Shown here: piece after piece, positions 1 to 5,232 of the stretch
Layout: the number at the start of each line of letters is the position of its first letter
Position numbering within the stretch: position 1 is the first letter of the stretch
Assembly: GCA_905210385.1 (NCBI GenBank)
Contig: CAJLWS010000067.1
Coordinates: forward strand, 1 to 7,590
Reading direction: 5' to 3'
From: an uncultured Eubacteriales bacterium
GTDB lineage: Bacteria; Bacillota; Clostridia; Oscillospirales; Oscillospiraceae
DNA: 7,590 nucleotides
Position numbers and translations under genes: made by a program
The notes under the pieces: generated by a model
Told to the model about the DNA's origin: nothing
Database searches by the model: none
What the model saw: the letters and a program-made list of their open reading frames with translations, nothing else

Positions 1-21
1 CAGGCCTAACATTAGCTGCGC

Positions 22-73
22 TAACTTCAAAACCTCCCTTTTGACCTTAATGTCACATTTTGGTACAAACCAC
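22..73. repeat. 52-bp perfect direct repeat, left copy
   Basis: This segment is identical, base for base, to 2949-3000; matching stops on both sides (c21 versus a2948, t74 versus a3001). The period is 2,927 bp. It begins 8 bp beyond the stop codon of the winged-helix gene. An imperfect dyad is centred on C54: AATGT-C-ACATT in the middle, with outer arms TTTG at 40-43 and CAAA at 66-69. On the minus strand the copy contains the SD-like run AAAGGGAGG. The reading frame that follows the winged-helix stop codon stays open through this copy to the window edge, but has no well-spaced start codon, so no gene is called there. Whether the repeat is a recombination site, an operator or a duplication scar cannot be decided from the window. 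Confidence 0.95.
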
Positions 74-81
74 TCTCCCTT

Positions 82-339
82 TTATTTTACGGTATAGAGA
101 TTGGAGGTGCTGCTCCCATTCGGCCTGTGCCGGGAATCCTTTTGGAGATAGCCGTGCTGCTCCAGATCATGCAGTGCCCGCTTGACCGTGGAGCGGGACA
201 GCTTCATGTCCGAGGCAATGGTCTTGATGCCCGGCCAGCACTTTCCCTCGGCATCGGAGCGATCCCGCAGGTACATATAGACCGCCTTCGCTCTGGAGGG
301 AAGCTCAGTGTCGGCGTAAATCGTTCCGAAGTAGCTCAT
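82..339 (-). CDS. Small winged-helix DNA-binding protein of the ICE
   Basis: This 85-residue protein is nearly all one winged helix-turn-helix domain of the HTH_36/replication-initiator-like type. Residues 14-26 (PSRAKAVYMYLRD) form the first helix. CWPGIKTIASDMKLSRSTVKRAL (34-56) is the helix-turn-helix, with SRSTVKRAL as recognition helix, and 57-82 is the wing, ending SNLYTV. Such proteins bind DNA and often sit in conjugative elements as accessory regulators or replication-related factors; its target is unknown. The start is supported by AGGAGG (344-349) 4 bp upstream, inside the last codons of the coupling-protein gene. The ATG overlaps that gene's stop codon (ATGA), so translation is probably coupled. 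The length is normal for a stand-alone version and nothing looks broken. Confidence 0.85.
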   Translation of the reverse strand: MSYFGTIYADTELPSRAKAVYMYLRDRSDAEGKCWPGIKTIASDMKLSRSTVKRALHDLEQHGYLQKDSRHRPNGSSTSNLYTVK

Positions 340-2153
340 CGTTCCTCCTCTCCGAATGTCTTCATTTGCTTTCCTCTTTTTACAGCTCTCTCCTGAGCCG
401 GAGCATGGGCGATGCCGCCCCGGCTGGATACCGCATAGCCGCGGCTTTCGTCCATCTCCTCCGGCTCACTGAGCTGCGGGAGATTCCGCTCCAGATCCAC
501 CCGGTTGGCATAGGCCACCGCTCGGTTGGCTCTCTCCGGCACCACATACGGCTCCCCGAAGGTAATGCCCCAGTTTAAGAAGAGCTGGAGCCGGGTCCGC
601 ATGGGATGAGTACCGGTTTTCATGACAATAAAGCTGCCCTTGGGAATGGATTTCAGCTCGTCGGGCGTCAGCAGGGCGCGCTCCATCATCTGGAGGCTCT
701 GGCTGGGATCGTTCTTGCCCCGGCTCACCGAGCCGGAGAGGACGGTACGGCTGCCCAAGGCTTTGGACAGCACTTCGGCGGTCTGGCTGTTGGGTGCAAA
801 GCCGCCGAAGATGGTGTCCTGGCAGTTGTCCTGAATGATCTCGCAGCCCTCTTTTCCGTAGTTTTTTTCGAGCTGCGCTAAGGACTGGATGATCGGCACG
901 AGCGTTAACCGGCGAGAGCGTCCAGCTGAGAAAAGGGGCAGTATATCAAACGGGGGCATGGTGCCGAATTCGTCGCAGAAAAGCACCACCCGGTTTTTCA
1001 GCTTGCCGCCGTTCTCATCGGCCACAGCGAACAGCTCCCGGCTCAGGTTCTGGATCATGAGACCGGCCATGAAGTTCTTGGTTGTGTCTTCTTCCGGCAG
1101 GATCAGGAAGATGGCAGACTTCTCCGAAGCAAACTTCTCAGCGTCAATGGCGCTGTCGAAGCACAGGATCTGCTCCAGCTCGCTGTCCAGAAAGGCATTC
1201 AATCGGGACAGCACGGTGGACATGACGGAGGCCATTGCCTGCTCGGCGCTGTTGAGGGCGGCACCGGCAAACCACCTCGCCTTGTGATCCGGCGGCAGTT
1301 TTGCCATCAGGAGCTGGAAGTGGCTCTTGCCCTTGACCCGGCTGGGCTCCAGAAGGTCCTGTACAAGCTTGAACACGGAAACGATATGGCGGCGCTCCTG
1401 TGGATGGTCTTTATCGGGCGGCAGGAACTCGGCCAGCATCAGGATGACCGAGGTGAGAAGCCCTTCCGCTGCATCGTAGAAGAAAGCGTTCTGGCCGCGG
1501 TTGCTGTCATCGCCGTCCGGGTTGACGATGGTCTTGGACAGGATTTTGGCGTATTTCTCGGCCTTGGCCCGGGCCGCGAGATTGTTCGGGTCATTCCGGG
1601 CAATGTCCATATACCGGTTGACCAGAGTCAGCAGATTGTTTCCGTCCGAGCGGGTGGGATTTCGCAGGTCGATCACGGCCACATTCTGATACCCATAGCA
1701 GTTCTTGGCGATGGCGCCGTAATTGCGGGCGAGGTCGCCCTTGCTGTCCAGCGCCAGCCAGCTCATGCCGCTGGCGCAGGCGTACTCCAGATTGGGATAG
1801 AGAAAATAGGCGGTCTTGCCGATGCCGGAAGCGCCGATCATCAGGCAGTGGATGTCATCGCTGTCCACAAGGGCGGTGAGTTCGCCTTTCTTTCCCTTGC
1901 ACCCCAGCACCAGCCCCTGCTCCGTGGGCAGGTTCTGGCCGCTGCGCCATTTCTTCACCTCGAAGGGGACATGGGCATAAGTCTGCCGGATCTCTTTGGC
2001 TGTGGCCCATCTTGCGGTGCCGTGCTGGCCGTCGCCGACCGTTTTGGATTTGATCCCGCTCAGGGTATAGTAGTGGGACAAGGCGGCCAGACAGCCGATG
2101 ACCAGAAACATCAGCCCGCCGGCGGCCAACAAAATCAGGACTTGGTGTGGCAT
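336..2153 (-). CDS. virD4: VirD4/TraG-type conjugative coupling ATPase
   Basis: This 605-residue protein is a type IV coupling protein: a membrane-anchored hexameric ATPase that hands the relaxase-DNA complex to the mating channel. Residues 5-27 form an N-terminal membrane helix; the family often has two, and only one is clear here. HGTARWA (44-50) is the conserved entry motif. The Walker A is GASGIGKT (107-114), followed by LALDSKGDL (133-141). The Walker B is VVLFCDEFGTMP (389-400). IIQSLAQLEKNYG (421-433) and DNCQDTIFGG (442-451) match the conserved C-terminal half of the nucleotide-binding domain. The Lys/Glu-rich tail (from about 560) may contact partners. AAAGGGG (2160-2166) lies 6 bp before the ATG. 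The gene appears complete, with intact catalytic motifs, although its upstream neighbour is truncated. The symbol denotes the family; Firmicutes ICE members are variously named. Confidence 0.93.
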   Translation of the reverse strand: MPHQVLILLAAGGLMFLVIGCLAALSHYYTLSGIKSKTVGDGQHGTARWATAKEIRQTYAHVPFEVKKWRSGQNLPTEQGLVLGCKGKKGELTALVDSDDIHCLMIGASGIGKTAYFLYPNLEYACASGMSWLALDSKGDLARNYGAIAKNCYGYQNVAVIDLRNPTRSDGNNLLTLVNRYMDIARNDPNNLAARAKAEKYAKILSKTIVNPDGDDSNRGQNAFFYDAAEGLLTSVILMLAEFLPPDKDHPQERRHIVSVFKLVQDLLEPSRVKGKSHFQLLMAKLPPDHKARWFAGAALNSAEQAMASVMSTVLSRLNAFLDSELEQILCFDSAIDAEKFASEKSAIFLILPEEDTTKNFMAGLMIQNLSRELFAVADENGGKLKNRVVLFCDEFGTMPPFDILPLFSAGRSRRLTLVPIIQSLAQLEKNYGKEGCEIIQDNCQDTIFGGFAPNSQTAEVLSKALGSRTVLSGSVSRGKNDPSQSLQMMERALLTPDELKSIPKGSFIVMKTGTHPMRTRLQLFLNWGITFGEPYVVPERANRAVAYANRVDLERNLPQLSEPEEMDESRGYAVSSRGGIAHAPAQERAVKRGKQMKTFGEEER

Positions 2154-2170
2154 GGTTAACCCCTTTCAGG

Positions 2171-2258
2171 GCACACCACTTCCTGCTTGGTTCCATACTT
2201 CTGAATGCGCACATCACTCTTGTTACGGCCTACTTCGGGCGAACAGGAAGTGGTGTGC
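2171..2258. repeat. 15-bp perfect inverted repeat between TOPRIM and virD4 genes
   Basis: GCACACCACTTCCTG at 2171-2185 is the exact reverse complement of 2244-2258, with 58 bp between the arms. It fills most of the 116-bp gap between the TOPRIM stop and the virD4 start. On the minus-strand transcript it could form a long-loop stem ending just before the virD4 ribosome binding site. No U-run follows it, so it is not a standard terminator. It could be an attenuating or mRNA-stabilising structure, or a recombination scar. Confidence 0.85.
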
Positions 2259-2269
2259 GTTGTTGTTAT

Positions 2270-2938
2270 TTACTGCATGACTTGTGCGAAGGACGGTTCC
2301 TCAGCGGTCAGATCATCATTCCAATCCTTGTGTGCGGGAATGAGCCTTTCCACCGTGTACCTCTCTGCCAGCTGTTCCTTCATGCGCCGGCTGGCCAGAT
2401 GGCCAGCCTCGTCATTGTCGAGGCAGAGCAGGACCGTATTGATTTGCGGCTGCCGCTCCAGCAGCTTCAGCACCGGCTGAATGGAGGTGCCGCAGCAGGC
2501 CACATAGCTGTGGCCCTGCCAGTCCTCCGGATGGAGCGTGATGTAGGAGAGCATATCGATGGGAGCTTCGAACACATAGAGGCTCCCATCTGTGCCGATG
2601 TGGTGGAAGCTGTGGCGGGGATCGCAGCCCTCCACATTGAGCCGGAAGGCTTTGCCGAAGCTGTTGGCGCTGCGCTTGTGGGCATGGCGGGGGACGCCGT
2701 CTTCATCCGTACCCACGAAAACCGCATTGTGGTAATCGGCGTCTTCATACAGCAGCTTCTCTCTGGCGAAGTGCGCCACAACGCTCCGGTCGATATTCCG
2801 GTGCTTGACCAGATAGGCATAGACCCGGCGCATATTGGAATTGGCCGGCGGAAGGACAAAGGGCTTCGGCGGCTCCTCCGCCCGTTCTTCGGCAGAGGGA
2901 TAAACCGTTCCCAGCTCGCCTCCCAGAAGCATGGTCAC
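2270..2938 (-). CDS. DUF3991/TOPRIM-domain protein, N-terminally truncated
   Basis: The 222 residues (counted from the GTG at 2938) match the central and C-terminal parts of the DUF3991-TOPRIM proteins found beside VirD4 in Firmicutes ICEs. Residues 28-110 are the DUF3991-like part (LPPANSNMRRVYAYL, then NAVFVGTDEDGVPRHAHKR). Residues 119-210 are the TOPRIM fold, with acidic E124 (VFEAPIDML) and D174/D176 (LCLDNDEAG), followed by KDWNDDL. These metal-binding residues resemble those of primases and topoisomerases, so a role in ICE DNA processing is inferred. Relatives, as I recall them, carry roughly 100 further N-terminal residues with a primase-like zinc-binding region. Here the frame continues upstream only through codons Y-P-E-A-V and then hits TGA (2954-2956) inside the 52-bp repeat. 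If translated, ATG at 2932 has better spacing (GGAGG at 2941-2945, 8 bp) than GTG at 2938. It is probably a 5'-truncated relic, or a shortened protein. Confidence 0.8.
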   Translation of the reverse strand: MTMLLGGELGTVYPSAEERAEEPPKPFVLPPANSNMRRVYAYLVKHRNIDRSVVAHFAREKLLYEDADYHNAVFVGTDEDGVPRHAHKRSANSFGKAFRLNVEGCDPRHSFHHIGTDGSLYVFEAPIDMLSYITLHPEDWQGHSYVACCGTSIQPVLKLLERQPQINTVLLCLDNDEAGHLASRRMKEQLAERYTVERLIPAHKDWNDDLTAEEPSFAQVMQ

Positions 2939-2948
2939 CGCCTCCGGA

Positions 2949-3000
2949 TAACTTCAAAACCTCCCTTTTGACCTTAATGTCACATTTTGGTACAAACCAC
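2949..3000. repeat. 52-bp perfect direct repeat, right copy
   Basis: Identical to 22-73. Its left end abuts the first surviving codon of the truncated TOPRIM gene and supplies the in-frame TGA that closes that frame. Its right end meets AT-rich DNA (3001-3054) unlike the GC-rich module. No short target-site duplication is visible around either copy. The repeat therefore marks a real junction between conjugative-element DNA and something else. Confidence 0.95.
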
Positions 3001-3054
3001 ATTGTTCACAAAAATTTAACATTTTATTTTTTGAGTAGATCAATATTTATTATC

Positions 3055-3082
3055 GTTTTGGGCCAAAAAAGAGGCTCAAAAC
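3055..3082. repeat. Small inverted repeat in the AT-rich junction region
   Basis: GTTTTGGGC (3055-3063) pairs with GCTCAAAAC (3074-3082) over nine positions, one of them a G-T pair. No T-run follows on either strand, so a terminator is not supported. The stretch 3001-3160 has no convincing gene. Confidence 0.4.
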
Positions 3083-3164
3083 CGGTCAGATTTAGTTCAA
3101 GTCCTCACCACACGAGTGAAGGGCGGGAAGATATCTTTTTTTTGTGCAGTCAAAACCGGGCACG

Positions 3165-3200
3165 AAAAAAGCCCGGAAACCGCATGGTTTCGGGCTTTTT
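3165..3200 (-). terminator. Intrinsic terminator of the tRNA operon
   Basis: On the minus strand the RNA folds as AAAAAGCCCGAAACC, loop AUGC, then GGUUUC-CGGGCUUUUUU, a stem of about 15 bp with one bulged base, ending in six U. It starts 31 bp after the CCA end of tRNA-fMet, as expected for the end of this operon. The plus strand also ends in a T-run, so it could work both ways. Confidence 0.88.
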
Positions 3201-3230
3201 CGGTGCGATATCTTTTTTGGTCGCACAATG

Positions 3231-3307
<77 letters not shown>

Positions 3308-3316
3308 ATATAAAAT

Positions 3317-3403
3317 TGGTGCCGGAGACCGGGGTCGAACCGGCACGGGATTTCTCCCACGGGATTTTAAGTCCCGGGCGTCTGCCAATTCCGCCACTCC
3401 GGC
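3317..3403 (-). tRNA. tRNA-Leu (UAA)
   Basis: An 87-nt class II tRNA with encoded CCA (3317-3319). The acceptor arm is GCCGGAG/CTCCGGC. The anticodon stem-loop CGGGA-CTTAAAA-TCCCG gives anticodon UAA. The variable arm TGGGAGAAATCCCG is long, as expected for leucine tRNA, and the T arm is GCCGGTTCGACCCCGGT. It is the first gene after the promoter at 3421-3449. Confidence 0.97.
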
Positions 3404-3420
3404 TCGCTTGGCGCTTTATT

Positions 3421-3449
3421 ATAATAGCACACCAGCACCCATCTGTCAA
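3421..3449 (-). promoter_or_regulatory. Sigma-A promoter of the tRNA-Leu/tRNA-fMet operon
   Basis: On the minus strand the -35 is TTGACA (3449-3444), a perfect consensus, with a 17-bp spacer and a -10 of TATTAT (3426-3421). The predicted transcript start, near 3414, leaves a leader of about 10 nt before tRNA-Leu. A strong promoter is expected for a stable-RNA operon. Confidence 0.88.
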
Positions 3450-3471
3450 GTCTTAGCAGCCGAGAAAGATT

Positions 3472-3522
3472 GATTCCTTTCTTCTCGTTGCATAGCGTAA
3501 AGTAGTTGCAGAAGAAGGAATC
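3472..3522. repeat. Imperfect inverted repeat upstream of the tRNA promoter
   Basis: GATTCCTTTCTTCT (3472-3485) pairs with AGAAGAAGGAATC (3510-3522): 13 bp with one extra T, around a 24-nt loop. There is no U-run after it on either strand. It lies between the tRNA promoter and the short reading frames at 3496-3689. Function unknown; it could be a decayed terminator or the end of a vanished mobile element. Confidence 0.6.
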
Positions 3523-3597
3523 GTGCAAGGAACATCTCAGATGTGGTTCAATGGACATGCTACAAACATAGGCCGAAAGAGAGATGGTCTCTTATGA
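3496..3597 (+). other. Short open frame without start, possible gene relic
   Basis: After TAG at 3493-3495 this frame stays open for 33 codons to TGA (3595-3597). The only ATG is at 3541, giving an 18-residue peptide beginning MWFNGHATNIGRKRDG. There is no good ribosome binding site at that ATG. Its stop overlaps the ATG of the next small frame by ATGA. I do not recognise the peptide. It may be the tail of a decayed gene; chance is also possible at this length. Confidence 0.2.
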
Positions 3598-3689
3598 AGA
3601 TGATTATAGAGGAAACGCCGGAAGAGCTTAAGAAGAAGTTTGAAGAATTCTCATTGCGAATTGTTGCGGAAAAATCATCCTGGTGCTAA
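3594..3689 (+). CDS. Possible 31-residue protein, unknown
   Basis: ATG at 3594 opens a 31-codon frame rich in Lys and Glu: MKMIIEETPEELKKKFEEFS, then a tail ending SSWC. A pattern of one strand followed by a helix is plausible. The beginning (strand, then T-P-E-E, then charged helix) resembles short Firmicutes mobile-element proteins, but I cannot name a family. A weak purine-rich site (GAGAGATGG) lies upstream, within a 6-bp hairpin (AAGAGA/TCTCTT, 3577-3593). It overlaps the preceding open frame by ATGA. It may be an N-terminal remnant. Confidence in translation is low. Confidence 0.28.
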   Translation: MKMIIEETPEELKKKFEEFSLRIVAEKSSWC

Positions 3690-3692
3690 AAT
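3664..3692 (+). promoter_or_regulatory. Candidate promoter for the acetyltransferase-greA pair
   Basis: TTGCGG (3664-3669), a 17-bp spacer and TAAAAT (3687-3692) form a moderate sigma-A match: the -10 agrees at five of six bases, the -35 only at three. The transcript would start near 3699, about 65 nt before the ATG at 3764. No better candidate was seen between 3600 and 3760. Confidence 0.35.
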
Positions 3693-3763
3693 AGGCTGAA
3701 CCCCATAACACTCTTTCTCTCTGTATGCCTATTCTTAAAATCGTATGTCTGAGAGGTATTTCG

Positions 3764-4411
3764 ATGCTGGCAAAACAGGAATATCTTGTTAACCCCTGCG
3801 GCAGCGCTTCCCTTCCTTATTGGAAACTGATGAATATCTCTATTCCCGATCATCTGCACATAACCCACCATTCCGGTTGCCCTCCACGCCCAAATAGGGG
3901 AGACATCTATTTCCGGCTATGCCATGACCTCAGACACATAAACCCACCCGTCTTGGCCGCCGATTATCGCATCTCTACCGCCTCTCCGGTCGATGCCGAT
4001 GAGATTGCCTCCATTATCAACGCCTCCTATCCCGACTGCAAGGTCAATCGGCAAGAGGTACTTGGCTGGACCCGGACGCCGGTCTACTGCCCCAATCTGT
4101 GGATTTTGGTCGAGGACACTGTGGCAAGTATTCCCGTTGCCTGTGGTATTGCAGATTTTGACCCGGATATCGGTGAGCTGATCCTGGAATGGATTCAGGT
4201 TCTGCCGGATTACCGCCGTCAAGGCATCGGAACCGCCCTTGTTCAAGCATTGCTCTGCCGCCGCTCTTCCCAGGCGCTGTTTGCCACCGTCTCCGGAAAC
4301 GCTTTTAACGTGTCTCATCCGGAGGCTTTATATCGAAAATGCGGGTTTACCGGCCAGGATTATTGGCATGTTTGGTCCGACCCAGAAAAGAAGGGACTGT
4401 CCCATGCATAA
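3764..4411 (+). CDS. GNAT-family N-acetyltransferase
   Basis: A 215-residue protein of the GNAT fold, which moves an acetyl group from acetyl-CoA to an amine. The acetyl-CoA site is VLPDYRRQGIGTALVQAL (146-163), with the signature R-x-x-G-x-G at 151-156. Preceding strands are WILVED (113-118) and GELILEWIQV (137-146), and the closing motif is ALYRKCGF (188-195). Residues 1-60, starting NPCGSASLPYWKL, form an N-terminal extension seen in a clostridial subfamily of GNATs. The substrate cannot be read from the sequence. I chose ATG 3764 over 3725 because GAGAGG lies 7 bp upstream and the protein then starts directly with the conserved extension. The gene overlaps the greA-like gene by 8 bp, so the two are probably translated from one mRNA. 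Confidence 0.88.
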   Translation: MLAKQEYLVNPCGSASLPYWKLMNISIPDHLHITHHSGCPPRPNRGDIYFRLCHDLRHINPPVLAADYRISTASPVDADEIASIINASYPDCKVNRQEVLGWTRTPVYCPNLWILVEDTVASIPVACGIADFDPDIGELILEWIQVLPDYRRQGIGTALVQALLCRRSSQALFATVSGNAFNVSHPEALYRKCGFTGQDYWHVWSDPEKKGLSHA

Positions 4412-4907
4412 CGAACTTACCAAAAAGGATATTGATCTGATGCAGCAGGAACTGGAATACCGAAGGTCTGTGCTGCGCCCCCAACTGATCGACGCGGTCA
4501 AGACAGCCCGGGGCTTTGGTGATCTCAGTGAAAATTTTGAATACAAAGCAGCCAAAAGGGAAAAAAACCGCAATGACAGCCGCTGCCGCTATTTGGAGAA
4601 CATGATCCGGACCGCGGTCATCATCTCTGACCAGTCCAGGGAAGGAGTGGTATGCCTGTATGACCATGTCACCCTCTATCTGGTGGAGGATGAGGAATTG
4701 ATGGAGTGTCAGATCGTCACTACCATGCGGCAGGATGCCCTAAAGGGATTGATCAGCAAGGAGTCCCCCGTCGGCAAAGCCGTGTTGGGCCGGAAGAAGG
4801 GTGACAGGGTGACGGTTCATGTCAATGATCAATACTGTTACGATGTGATCATTCAGGATATCATTCCCGGTCAGGACGATGGGCAGGCTCCCTTGGTAAG
4901 CTTTTGA
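4404..4907 (+). CDS. greA: GreA/GreB-family transcript cleavage factor
   Basis: A 167-residue protein with the two Gre domains. The N-terminal coiled coil (about 4-75) carries the tip motif GDLSENFEYKAAK (39-51). D40 and E43 are the acidic pair that enters the secondary channel of RNA polymerase and holds the Mg for RNA cleavage, rescuing backtracked complexes. The C-terminal FKBP-like domain holds SPVGKAVLGRKKGD (121-134), the family signature. Length is close to the usual 155-160 residues. ATG 4404 has AAGGGA 7 bp upstream and lies within the 3' end of the acetyltransferase gene (8-bp overlap). Its spread from classic GreA in the middle section (Cys61, Cys84, Cys102) hints at a paralogue rather than the main genomic copy, so the symbol is by family. 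A strong terminator follows at 5013. Confidence 0.9.
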   Translation: MHNELTKKDIDLMQQELEYRRSVLRPQLIDAVKTARGFGDLSENFEYKAAKREKNRNDSRCRYLENMIRTAVIISDQSREGVVCLYDHVTLYLVEDEELMECQIVTTMRQDALKGLISKESPVGKAVLGRKKGDRVTVHVNDQYCYDVIIQDIIPGQDDGQAPLVSF

Positions 4908-5012
4908 TGCCTCCTGCGAGGAATCATCCGCCACGCGGCCTGTGACATTCCCCCCATTCCATGGGTGCCATTATAAAAGTGCCCACAGCAAAACATAAGC
5001 AAAAGCAGGTCA

Positions 5013-5067
5013 AAGAAAAAGTTGCTGAGAAACCGCTGATTTGGCGGTTTCTCAGCAACTTTTTCTT
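5013..5067. terminator. Strong bidirectional terminator, 24-bp perfect stem
   Basis: The arms 5013-5036 and 5044-5067 are perfectly complementary over 24 bp around a 7-nt loop (TGATTTG). The outer part of each arm is A-rich or T-rich (AAGAAAAAG/CTTTTTCTT), so each transcript ends in a U-rich run. It lies between the convergent greA-like gene (stop at 4907) and LCP gene (stop at 5233). It can therefore end both transcripts and stop them colliding. Confidence 0.93.
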
Positions 5068-5194
5068 GCGTCAACGTTCCATTCAGGCCGGAAACCCACA
5101 TTTTGCATCAAGCCTTTTTACAGGGGCTTCAAATTCCTCCGGCCCATCTTGTACAGCAGCAAGGAAGAAATTCCGCAGGGCTGCGGCCGGAGTA

Positions 5195-5216
5195 GGACAG
5201 CCACTATCCCCTGTCC
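5195..5216. repeat. Small hairpin downstream of the LCP gene
   Basis: GGACAG (5195-5200) pairs with CTGTCC (5211-5216) over a 10-nt loop. A second small stem, CCGCAG/CTGCGG, lies at 5173-5186. Neither has a T-run. They lie in the 3' untranslated part of the LCP transcript, before the main terminator, and could affect mRNA stability. No gene is seen in 5068-5232. Confidence 0.35.
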
Positions 5217-5232
5217 CGTATTCCCCCCGCTG

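Noticed and set aside
1..21. Start of another gene leftward after the repeat
   Set aside because: The frame is open to the edge but too short, and the possible TTG start has only a 2-bp gap to its SD site; it cannot be judged without the flank.
1284..2159. Long plus-strand open frame (291 codons) opposite virD4
   Set aside because: It runs antisense to a gene with clear Walker motifs, has no recognisable domain and low-complexity composition; it is a mirror of GC-rich codon use.
2147..2971. Long plus-strand open frame (274 codons) opposite the TOPRIM gene
   Set aside because: Antisense to a recognised protein family and without any family features of its own.
3001..3054. Minus-strand promoter for the conjugation module in the AT-rich flank
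   Set aside because: TTGATC and TTGTGA have no fitting -10 at 16-18 bp; AT-rich DNA gives many weak matches.
3725..3763. Upstream ATG giving the acetyltransferase 13 more residues
   Set aside because: It has no ribosome binding site, while ATG 3764 has GAGAGG at good spacing and starts at the conserved extension.
4961..5012. TATAAT on the minus strand within CTTTTATAATGG as a promoter
   Set aside because: The only -35 at 17-bp spacing is TTATGT, a poor match, and no minus-strand gene follows.
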